Shown piece after piece: positions 12,323 to 19,696 of a stretch of DNA of 30,517 nucleotides. The DNA comes from a virus: positions 1 to 30,517 of the IMG/VR virus record IMGVR_UViG_3300030333_006690; one strand, 5' to 3'. Position numbers and translations under genes: made by a program. How positions within the stretch are numbered: position 1 is the first letter of the stretch; each line of letters begins with the position of its first letter. The notes below the pieces were generated by a model. The model saw only the letters and a list, made by a program, of their open reading frames with translations. It made no database searches and was not told the origin of the DNA.

Positions 12323-13570
12323 ATGGCTACTTCTAACGCTCTTCCAGACGCACCTAAGCAACACAAAAAAGGCCACGGTTACGTTGTCTATCGCAACGCA
12401 GATGGCGTGCGTAAACAGAAAACATTCCCTGGCAAATTCGGCTCAGAACAAATGTGGAACGCTTTCCGAAAATGGCGTGCCGACCTCGCTGGAGAATATC
12501 ACTCTGAGTCGCCTCAGGCCGCTCGCAGACGCTTCGCAACGGTCGAAGACGTATGGTGTGCTTTCTACGAATATCACGCCAAGAGGCGGCTGGCAGGCGA
12601 CCCGAGACAGTCACGCTCGGATAAACGATATATGCAGGATGTCGAATGCGTCGGACGCATGCTTCAGCCCTACCAACACATCGAAGCAAACACGTTTGAT
12701 AGCCAGATGCTCGACGAGGTTTTGGAAAACGAACATTTAAAAACTGGCAATGGAACCAAACGACTCAACGACAAAATGCAGCTGATCCAGAAGTGTTTTA
12801 AATTTGGCGTGCGAAAGAACCTTGTCGATGCCGCCGTGTACGGTTCACTGCTTACTGTCGAAAAATTCAATAAACTCGACCGGCACATTAAGCAGCCGGA
12901 AACCCGACTGCCCTGCCGAGAGTCTGACCTCCTGGAGGCACTGGCACACGCCAGCCCAACGATCCACACGATGCTTATGGTGGCGAGCCTCACCGGCATG
13001 CGTAGTGATAACATCTGCAAACTGAGCTGGGATGAAATTGATACTAGTCGGGAAGAGTCTGATGGAGTTTGGCTCTACAAACCACTCAGCCATAAAACCG
13101 CCCACATGGGTAAAGAGCTAACAGTCGTCCTCGGCACAAAATGCATTCAGGCACTTCGCCGCTATGAAGAGGCACGCCCCGACCAGGGTCACCCCTACAT
13201 CTTTAACCCCCATGCCAACTTCACGTTTTGCCGCTGGCAGCAATCGCTACGCCAGAGCAAACAACCTCGTGACGACCGAGAGTCATGGGCAACTTGGTTC
13301 GCTAAACTCGCAAACCGATCTAACGCCTGCTATTCGCCAGATACCTTCCGGGGTGCAGTCCTGCGAATCCTTAAGAAACATAACATCAACAGGTTCGTAA
13401 TCCATCAGCTTCGTCACTATCACAGCAACAACGTGTTCCAGCATTACGCAGAGGACAATGGCTTAGAGCGGCAACAGGCAGTTATCGGCCATCACACCGA
13501 TGCGATGAGCCGCAAGTACACACTTAATGCGTTGGAACTTGCCATCAAAACACAGCGTGAAATTGGGTAA
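12323..13570 (+). CDS. int: tyrosine recombinase integrase
   Basis: The 415-aa enzyme has an N-terminal arm-binding/SAM-like part (about 1-190) and a catalytic domain. The catalytic residues visible are Arg227 in LTGMRSDN, a likely Lys258 in SHKTA, His361 and Arg364 in HQLRH, His390 in GHH, and the nucleophile Tyr399 in SRKYT. It would recombine attP at 12142-12182 with the host tRNA-fMet gene. The ATG at 12323 has AAAGG upstream; a TTG at 12290 extends the frame but lies on the arm-site palindrome. A few residues before the active-site His are typical of integrases found on aquatic bacterial genomes. Confidence 0.93.
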   Translation: MATSNALPDAPKQHKKGHGYVVYRNADGVRKQKTFPGKFGSEQMWNAFRKWRADLAGEYHSESPQAARRRFATVEDVWCAFYEYHAKRRLAGDPRQSRSDKRYMQDVECVGRMLQPYQHIEANTFDSQMLDEVLENEHLKTGNGTKRLNDKMQLIQKCFKFGVRKNLVDAAVYGSLLTVEKFNKLDRHIKQPETRLPCRESDLLEALAHASPTIHTMLMVASLTGMRSDNICKLSWDEIDTSREESDGVWLYKPLSHKTAHMGKELTVVLGTKCIQALRRYEEARPDQGHPYIFNPHANFTFCRWQQSLRQSKQPRDDRESWATWFAKLANRSNACYSPDTFRGAVLRILKKHNINRFVIHQLRHYHSNNVFQHYAEDNGLERQQAVIGHHTDAMSRKYTLNALELAIKTQREIG

Positions 13571-13740
13571 TTACGCTACAAATTTTTTAAAAAAACAATT
13601 TGCATGTCATATTTTGACGACATACATTAGGCCTTACGCCCTTTATAGTTCTTATACGGAATAAGATTTATTTAGAGCGTTTGACCTAACGTGTCAATCC
13701 TCCTCCGGAAAATAGGCGGTTCGCCAGAGAGGATTCAAAC

Positions 13741-13944
13741 ATGTACAAACTCACAAATGCTGCTACCAAGAAAGTTCGATATTTTAGCAGCGAAATAGAA
13801 CTTGAAAGTTACCTGAGACTGATGTATCAACACACCGATGACATCACTGTAGACAAGCTATGTTTGGATCAGATTCCAAACGACCGTACCGAGCGCACCC
13901 ATCAAACTAATGACGGCAGTTCGCATCGCCCAATTGGTGGTTGA
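13741..13944 (+). CDS. small hypothetical protein, convergent with the last late gene
   Basis: The frame encodes MYKLTNAATKKVRYF, an acidic helix, and a polar tail. An AGAGG site precedes the ATG. The first 39 residues or so look protein-like. The last 29 codons run antisense through the C-terminus of the gene at 13858-14124, so that part may be fortuitous. No family is recognised. It follows the integrase after about 170 bp with small stem-loops. Confidence 0.5.
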   Translation: MYKLTNAATKKVRYFSSEIELESYLRLMYQHTDDITVDKLCLDQIPNDRTERTHQTNDGSSHRPIGG

Positions 13945-14124
13945 TTCACGCTGGGACATTTCCTGCTCAAGGTGATATAACCTAGCCTCTAAGCCGGGCT
14001 TGCCGTTACCGGCAACAATGCGTGAAATTGGAACCAGCTCAATACGCATGTTTTCGATCTTCGTATTAAGAGAATGCACACTCTCTTTAAGCTCATCAAT
14101 GCTCTTTATTAGCTGCTCGCTCAT
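13858..14124 (-). CDS. coiled-coil protein with C-terminal membrane anchor
   Basis: The 88-aa protein has a helical, heptad-like N-terminal part (MSEQLIKSIDELKESVHSL) and a C-terminal transmembrane helix (TAVISLMGALGTVVWNLI). This resembles small phage tail-tip or lysis-associated membrane proteins. The ATG at 14124 is supported by GAGAG upstream. It starts just 15 nt after an intrinsic terminator, so its expression should depend on read-through or a separate promoter. A role as a holin or spanin-like helper is possible but unproven. Confidence 0.7.
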   Translation of the reverse strand: MSEQLIKSIDELKESVHSLNTKIENMRIELVPISRIVAGNGKPGLEARLYHLEQEMSQRESTTNWAMRTAVISLMGALGTVVWNLIQT

Positions 14125-14138
14125 TACACTCTCAATAT

Positions 14139-14181
14139 AAAAAATGGGCAGCAGCACGAATCTTATTCGCTACTGCTGCCC
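14139..14181 (-). terminator. strong intrinsic terminator at the end of the late operon
   Basis: GGGCAGCAG (14146-14154) pairs perfectly with CTGCTGCCC (14173-14181), and an inner CGAAT/ATTCG stem extends it. On the minus strand the stem is followed by ATTTTTTATATT. It lies between the holin-like gene and the coiled-coil membrane gene, closing the structural operon. Confidence 0.9.
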
Positions 14182-14240
14182 GCACAAGAAGAGGCAGTTC
14201 TTCTGTAGCCTGGCTCTTTCATTTTACCAATCAAAAAGCC

Positions 14241-14471
14241 TTATTTGGCAACATTGGCTTTGTCGGGGTTAATCGGCCTGTAGCTATCGCCAAGGATTAA
14301 AGCTATCACCACGCCCGATACGTTCATTGCCTGCTGCTCTGTGAGCCAGTTTTGGTAAGTGCCGATTGTCGTCACCACGGCGGTAATTACCCCGGCAAGC
14401 AGTCGTTTGCTATCAGTACTCTTAAGCCAGTCGGCTACCTTACCTTTGATATTGTCAATTATCGTCTTCAT
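14241..14471 (-). CDS. putative holin (small two-segment membrane protein)
   Basis: The 76-aa protein has a basic, amphipathic N-terminus and two hydrophobic segments (LLAGVITAVVTTIGTY and MNVSGVVIALILG). Size, position at the end of the late operon and topology fit a phage holin that would permeabilise the inner membrane. There is no sequence-specific signature, so the name is provisional. A perfect AGGAGGT ribosome site and a TGATG overlap with the preceding gene support the start. Confidence 0.6.
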   Translation of the reverse strand: MKTIIDNIKGKVADWLKSTDSKRLLAGVITAVVTTIGTYQNWLTEQQAMNVSGVVIALILGDSYRPINPDKANVAK

Positions 14472-14719
14472 CAGTTACCTCCTAGAAATGGAATTTTTTC
14501 AAGGATGCCACTGCCTGCACCACCTTTAATAATCAAATATGCCGCCAGAATCACACCGATAAGAATCGCGAGCCATTTACGTTTTTGCGATTTAGCAAGA
14601 GCCAAATTCGCTTTGGCGTCCAACCGGCTGGTTTTATTTTCGGTCTTCGCTTCTTTACGCTCGATCTTTGCGTCACCTACGTATTGTCCGTCTTCACGGT
14701 ATCGTTTTTTGCGTCCCAT
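14471..14719 (-). CDS. charged-head, single-pass membrane protein (82 aa)
   Basis: The first 48 residues are highly charged and helical (KIERKEAKTENKTSRLDAKA). A transmembrane segment (WLAILIGVILAAYLIIKGG) and a short glycine-rich end follow. The layout suggests a cytoplasmic basic region anchored in the membrane. It sits between the PRTase/HAD gene and the putative holin. Lysis or DNA-entry functions are both conceivable; no family is recognised. Confidence 0.7.
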   Translation of the reverse strand: MGRKKRYREDGQYVGDAKIERKEAKTENKTSRLDAKANLALAKSQKRKWLAILIGVILAAYLIIKGGAGSGILEKIPFLGGN

Positions 14720-15693
14720 TAGTAAATAGCTCCATTAGTTGGACAGATCACCCAGGCATCGCACCGATCTGCAATCATCTCGGCTAGTGGTGGCTCGCTC
14801 TCGATATACCAATCCATGCCATACTTAGTTATTTCCGAAGCTTTGTATTCGGCAACGTCTTCAGCTCCCGGTATATCGTTGCCCTGATACATGATTAAAC
14901 GCTTGTAACTGACCCGAAGTTCGGCAAGCAACTCGATAGTCGCTTCTCGCTGATGCTCCGGCCTCGCCGTGATAATAGCATGTACCGCCTGCTTTCGTGG
15001 CAACAACAGAGGCTCCCCAGTCCAATTGCTTACGATCACCCCGTCTAAATCAAAACCGGCGTTATCAATGAACATGGAGTTCATAAAGTTCCACTCAAGC
15101 AGATGTGGAGCGGGCAGCGGCATACCGAGAATGTCCGGCTGGAGGCCGCATAACGGATTAGCAAAAGCACTTGCAAAGATTGCCTGTGGAAAAGACTCAC
15201 GCACCTGTTTAATTACATGACCGCTCATCACCGTATCATCAAAAAACAACGGCATCGACATGTTGGCCTGCATGTGCTGAGTGCGACTACCGCCGCCGAC
15301 CATCCTTATTTCGTCGCCATCAAGAGTTGCAAGAGGCAGATGTAGCATGGTTGCCAGGTAACTAGCACCAATCATTCCGCTCCGGGGGATACCGACAACC
15401 ACCGAAATATTGTTTGGCATTGAACCCAACATTTCACGACAGATATGAATGTATTGTGTAGTTGGTATCCATCGAGCATTCTCAAACTGCTCACTTGCGT
15501 AGCGCTTATTTAGCTTTCGCTTACGCTTATTACAGCCGCCGCATGGCTTGATCCCGACGGCACTTGTCATTCGTGCAAATTTGTCGCCTACACCTTTACT
15601 CAATGTGCAGTTACGCCGTGTCGGCCTTGGCTTATGTTTACCACAGCTAACACAAACGACACCGTCATCCACCTCTTTCCAAACGCAATGCAT
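14719..15693 (-). CDS. zinc-ribbon / phosphoribosyltransferase / HAD fusion protein
   Basis: The 324-aa protein appears to join three parts. Residues 1-64 contain Cys pairs CVSCGK, NC and CGGCNKRKRKLN, a zinc-ribbon-like end seen in some phage tail-region proteins. Residues 75-200 form a type I phosphoribosyltransferase, with VVVGIPRSGM and the PRPP-binding motif LFFDDTVMSG (149-158). Residues 210-324 resemble a HAD hydrolase, with FDLDGVI (214-220), ITAR (240-243) and a Lys near 285. Such an enzyme could transfer or remove ribose-phosphate groups, but its substrate is unknown. It lies among tail genes, next to cysteine-rich tail proteins, which is an odd place for a nucleotide enzyme. Confidence 0.8.
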   Translation of the reverse strand: MHCVWKEVDDGVVCVSCGKHKPRPTRRNCTLSKGVGDKFARMTSAVGIKPCGGCNKRKRKLNKRYASEQFENARWIPTTQYIHICREMLGSMPNNISVVVGIPRSGMIGASYLATMLHLPLATLDGDEIRMVGGGSRTQHMQANMSMPLFFDDTVMSGHVIKQVRESFPQAIFASAFANPLCGLQPDILGMPLPAPHLLEWNFMNSMFIDNAGFDLDGVIVSNWTGEPLLLPRKQAVHAIITARPEHQREATIELLAELRVSYKRLIMYQGNDIPGAEDVAEYKASEITKYGMDWYIESEPPLAEMIADRCDAWVICPTNGAIY

Positions 15694-15695
15694 CG

Positions 15696-17039
15696 CTAAC
15701 TCCCCACGATATCTACCGTTAACCCCAGCAGACTACAGGTGCGTCCGCTATTTAGATTCTGCGACTCGATAACTTTTCCCCAATCGGTTATGTACCAATA
15801 AGTGTCAACGGGAACATTGCTCAGGTTCACCATACAATCAGAGTACGCCGCATCCGACAACTCCGGCAATTCAAAAGTAAACCGCGCCCCTGCTCCACTG
15901 TCACACATAAGCTGTAGCGGATACAACGGATGATGCCACATAAACAAGTCGTCACTCGTGCCGAACGGCGTTCCGGTATGTAGACAAACCTGAAGATGTG
16001 CTTGTTTTCCGGTAAACCATAAAACCATCTTAGAAACATGCACGTCGCTACCGTTGCATGATCCGCTCGGAGGTGAGCTATGACCGTCAGCCGAATATAC
16101 ATATACGCAATTGCCTGATGCGTAATCACTCTTTGCGTAATAGTCTGCCGGTTTATTTCGGGTATTGACCCAATCGTTTACCCCATGCGGCCATTTTTCG
16201 TAGTTGTCGGACTGTAATGTTAAGGTGTACGTGTCGTTCAGATTTGAACAATTCGAACACGTTACAAATCTGAACTCCGGATCAGCAATTCCAGAGATCG
16301 TCACATCGAACTCGTCTGGCACTTCATCACACGGACAATCCAGATAACAACTCGGACAGTTTTCTTCCTCAGCACTTTTGATAGCGGCAATCGCAAATAT
16401 TTTTATTGTTGAAGAGGACGATTCACTATGATCAAACCCATAGTCTGCACCTTCAAATGTTGTGTATTTAGTAGTTAGCCCAAAGCCTGACGGTTCGCAA
16501 TTCCAATAGGCTGCTTCATCCGTCCATACCGGATCGACAGTAATCGTTGTATGCACAATGACGTGTGTTGTTGTCCATTGCAAGCAAACATGCTCGTTAT
16601 CAGGCTCTGCTCCTCGAACACCAGTGCGTGAAGCAATTGTTGATGCTGTGCCTGACGATACTTTACCGATGACGAGGTTATAGACGGTGATTAACGCATT
16701 GTCGGTATAAGCACAGGACTCGTCAGCAGTACGTGTAATTTCTAAATAATGATGATTGTTTGCGTCCAGATAATCAAAATAGATTTTGACCGTCGAACCT
16801 ACATCCAATTTTTTGAACCGAAACCGCAATGAACCTTTTTTGTCAGATGTGTTCATTGCACGGTTTGACCACAACACCCCGCTAGTCGATGTGTTTTCGT
16901 AGCCGGTACTAGTTGCCTGCCACGCTGTGTCGCTGTTGTTCCATACGGATGAAATGCTGCCAGATGTCGCGTTGTCGACTAGACGTGTACAGCCCGTATC
17001 GCAGCATTCGCAGCCTGGCGAAAACCGATTGACTGCCAT
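15696..17039 (-). CDS. cysteine-rich tail/adhesin protein (447 aa)
   Basis: The protein starts with a Cys-dense region (CECCDTGC) and has beta-rich domains that look like carbohydrate-binding or jelly-roll modules (about 30-210). A second Cys cluster, CPSCYLDCPCDE, near 228-240 precedes another beta-rich part with CSNCSNL. Many cysteines suggest disulfides or metal sites in an extracellular structural protein. Its place after the tape measure suggests a tail-tip fibre or receptor-binding protein. The style resembles large Cys-rich surface proteins of planctomycetes (impression only). No family is confirmed. Confidence 0.7.
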   Translation of the reverse strand: MAVNRFSPGCECCDTGCTRLVDNATSGSISSVWNNSDTAWQATSTGYENTSTSGVLWSNRAMNTSDKKGSLRFRFKKLDVGSTVKIYFDYLDANNHHYLEITRTADESCAYTDNALITVYNLVIGKVSSGTASTIASRTGVRGAEPDNEHVCLQWTTTHVIVHTTITVDPVWTDEAAYWNCEPSGFGLTTKYTTFEGADYGFDHSESSSSTIKIFAIAAIKSAEEENCPSCYLDCPCDEVPDEFDVTISGIADPEFRFVTCSNCSNLNDTYTLTLQSDNYEKWPHGVNDWVNTRNKPADYYAKSDYASGNCVYVYSADGHSSPPSGSCNGSDVHVSKMVLWFTGKQAHLQVCLHTGTPFGTSDDLFMWHHPLYPLQLMCDSGAGARFTFELPELSDAAYSDCMVNLSNVPVDTYWYITDWGKVIESQNLNSGRTCSLLGLTVDIVGS

Positions 17040-17702
17040 TTACGTGCAATCCTCCATATCGACCACAAAACGCTGGCTTAGACTATCAAGCTTTGCGGTA
17101 ATGAACGCTCCGGCAGTAACAGCACTTGACGCTATGTTGATTACATCAACAGTATCACCTGAGTCGGTAAGCGTTCCGTCCTTGTCGCAGTAGTACAAAC
17201 TCATTGTGCCGGAACCTGCCGTTGAGCCACTTCGGGCTGTGATAGAACCGCTGGCTTTACCAATAATTGTTTGCACCTTATCGGTAACAACCCATAATCC
17301 GCTTTGAAAGTTCCGACTAACGGTGATTAACGACCGAGGTGGGATTGGCACGAGATTAGGATTGTAGACACGTATTTGAGATGCAGATCGTTTTTCTAGT
17401 TTCTGTGTCCAGTCGGGTGCTTCTTCAGTACCTTCGTTCGTGCGTTTAAAGTCCCAAATAGATGCCAGGCCATTTCCGAACTTGTTTAGAAGCGTCACCG
17501 TATCTGTTTGAACGCTTGGAGAGGTTGTTGTGCGGGCTGTTATTTTTTCGTCAGTAACTGCATAAGCAAAATCCTCTCGAAGACTGGCTCTGGGAGGATT
17601 CTTTGCTAATGTTGTTTTGATATTCTTGAGTTGGTTTTTTAACTCACGATGGTCTGCTGTGATCTGCTGAATTGCGCGCGTGCCAAGTGTAAACTTTGCC
17701 AT
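17040..17702 (-). CDS. tail protein of unknown function (220 aa)
   Basis: A protein with an N-terminal helical segment (DHRELKNQLKNIKTTLAKN) and a Thr/Ser-rich beta domain (about 50-220). A C-terminal Cys pair is present. It lies between two probable adhesins and is likely a tail-tip component. No family is recognised. GGGAAG upstream supports the ATG. Confidence 0.65.
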   Translation of the reverse strand: MAKFTLGTRAIQQITADHRELKNQLKNIKTTLAKNPPRASLREDFAYAVTDEKITARTTTSPSVQTDTVTLLNKFGNGLASIWDFKRTNEGTEEAPDWTQKLEKRSASQIRVYNPNLVPIPPRSLITVSRNFQSGLWVVTDKVQTIIGKASGSITARSGSTAGSGTMSLYYCDKDGTLTDSGDTVDVINIASSAVTAGAFITAKLDSLSQRFVVDMEDCT

Positions 17703-17714
17703 CGACTTCCCACT

Positions 17715-18536
17715 TTACTGCTTTGTACTAACAATCGAAATTGGTTCAGTCGGAGCAGAGAAGTTAGTAATCGTCGTGTTGGACGGAAAGTAACTTAAGC
17801 TCGATCCGGCTTTCCAGTTGAGCGTAGTGATTGTCCTATCGTTACCAGCAGATGCTAAAAGCCTACCGCCATTTAGGTTTAAAGTGGTGATAGTTCCACT
17901 ACTGTCGAGGTTGATCGTACCATTTTCGATGTTTGCAGTTGTCAACGCTGCATCACGTTTTAACATGTAACTGCCGTTGTACATATTGAGTGTCGTGTTG
18001 TCCGTGTAACTTGTAACAGCACCACCGTAATTATTGATCGTTGTAACGGCTCCAGATTCATTAATAAGGACTGTACCGCCAGTTACGTTTAGCGTGGAAG
18101 CCGAACATGTGTCGCCGGGGTAGCCAATTTGAACCAAGCCACCATTAACCTCGACGTTGGTTAACCCTGTGCCTTTTAAATAAACGCCGTAGGTTCCGCG
18201 ACGATTACTACCAGTGTTATTGATAATTGGAGCAACTGTTCCACTACCTAAATCAAAGTAGGCGTATGAACCACTTCCAGCGTAGGTAAATGAACTCGCT
18301 GTTAATACCAAGTAACCGGCTGACGTGCTTCCTACGTTACCTGTATAGCCAGGGTCAAACGTCACACTGTTTAAGCCAATGGCACTTTGATCCAAGCCCG
18401 CTTTAACACTACCGACATACTCCGCTGTAAAAAACACATCATCGCTGGCTGAAGGAACAGCTCCACCAGACCAGTTGGTTGTTGTGTTCCACGAGCCATC
18501 ACCCGCCGGAGTTCCAATCCAAATTACTTTCGCCAT
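17715..18536 (-). CDS. beta-helix tail fibre/adhesin-like protein
   Basis: The 273-aa protein is low in charge and rich in Gly, Thr, Ser and Asn. From about residue 95 it shows repeats of the type T-x-L-N-x-x-G-G-x-V, typical of right-handed beta-helix proteins such as tail spikes and passenger domains. The N-terminus (WIGTPAGDGSWNTTTNWSGG) resembles the cap region of surface adhesins. It probably contacts the host cell surface. No catalytic residues are apparent. Confidence 0.7.
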   Translation of the reverse strand: MAKVIWIGTPAGDGSWNTTTNWSGGAVPSASDDVFFTAEYVGSVKAGLDQSAIGLNSVTFDPGYTGNVGSTSAGYLVLTASSFTYAGSGSYAYFDLGSGTVAPIINNTGSNRRGTYGVYLKGTGLTNVEVNGGLVQIGYPGDTCSASTLNVTGGTVLINESGAVTTINNYGGAVTSYTDNTTLNMYNGSYMLKRDAALTTANIENGTINLDSSGTITTLNLNGGRLLASAGNDRTITTLNWKAGSSLSYFPSNTTITNFSAPTEPISIVSTKQ

Positions 18537-18538
18537 TA

Positions 18539-19696
18539 TCAGTTTTCCTTCATGTTTATGATGGGTTGCTCTACATCAAATTTTAGTGGTGTCCAGTCGA
18601 CTTCCGGGTACAGGGCATATCCAAGGTAAATGCTATAGTTTTTATCAATTCGTCCTGCTTGCCCGTATCCGTCTAATTTAACTGGGTCTTGCATGGGGAT
18701 TCCTGACATATCCTTTGCAACTTCCAACCACTTTTCACGTTGTTCGTCTTCTTCGATTCGATTGTCGTTGTCGTCGTAACCATTCCCATGCATGTCGGGG
18801 TTATTTACCACGTAACCCTGATCAAGTAGCCAGTGTCGCCACGTAAATAAAAAGTCGCATTCTATTTCGTAACTCACCCGCCAAAACGGGTCGCCTTCGT
18901 TGTATTCTTTACTACCTGAAATTGATTGAAGCTTTGCCGTAAAAGCAGGCAGTGTGCCACGAAAATCATTGATGTCGATGTCTACAGGGTTGTAATTTAC
19001 GGTATCGATGAAATCCAAAAGCGACGTTGGATACTCATTATGAAGCCTAGTAATTACAATTTTTAGTCGGCTGTAATCGATTTCCGGCGGTGGATCAAAC
19101 GCAGTCATTGCTGAGTTGGTGATTGCCATTCCGTTGCCAACATGTGCAAGGAAATTTATCCCACGATCAGCCTTTTGCATTACAGGAGGCATATTTCCTC
19201 CGTCAGGTGGAGTCCAACCCGATTGCGGTGGCTGATTCCACAAAGTGTGAGCAGGCAATCCCATAGCACCTCGTGATACTTGCAGCTTCCCTAAATATGC
19301 ACCCACCTCTGCTGCCCGGCTAACTCGCACGCTAGATACGTCAATCGTCGCTCCGACTAACTTCCAATCATCTGTTGGCTCGTCAGTTTCTGTTGTGCCT
19401 TTTCCTTTTTCGCCTCCACCACCACCAACGTCGTTACTGACTTTTATTGTGACATCCCAAAATCCCGGCGACTTTTGTTTTGCACTTTTTGACACTACCC
19501 AAGCGTGATCTACATCGTCCTCCAAAAGTTCGTAGCGGTCACCAATGGAAGGCAGCTCATCAAGCGACAGAATGGAATCAGCTCCCAGCTCCAAATTGTC
19601 AGTTCGTACTGTGTATCCAACTGAGTAATTAGCTTTACCATCGATATTGATAGAGCCTTGCCACGTATTCGATTTTGTTTGTACTTGTGTTGCCAT
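18539..19696 (-). CDS. tail-tip protein of unknown function (385 aa)
   Basis: The product is mixed alpha/beta with a glycine-rich linker (VGGGGGEKGKGTTE, near 90-103) and no membrane segment. It follows the tape measure immediately, with a TAATG overlap, a position usually held by distal-tail or tail-associated proteins. I do not recognise a family. Confidence 0.65.
   Translation of the reverse strand: MATQVQTKSNTWQGSINIDGKANYSVGYTVRTDNLELGADSILSLDELPSIGDRYELLEDDVDHAWVVSKSAKQKSPGFWDVTIKVSNDVGGGGGEKGKGTTETDEPTDDWKLVGATIDVSSVRVSRAAEVGAYLGKLQVSRGAMGLPAHTLWNQPPQSGWTPPDGGNMPPVMQKADRGINFLAHVGNGMAITNSAMTAFDPPPEIDYSRLKIVITRLHNEYPTSLLDFIDTVNYNPVDIDINDFRGTLPAFTAKLQSISGSKEYNEGDPFWRVSYEIECDFLFTWRHWLLDQGYVVNNPDMHGNGYDDNDNRIEEDEQREKWLEVAKDMSGIPMQDPVKLDGYGQAGRIDKNYSIYLGYALYPEVDWTPLKFDVEQPIINMKEN

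Noticed and set aside
13580-13625. Intrinsic terminator after the integrase
   Set aside because: The A/T-rich inverted repeats here have weak stems and no clear T-run after a GC-rich hairpin.
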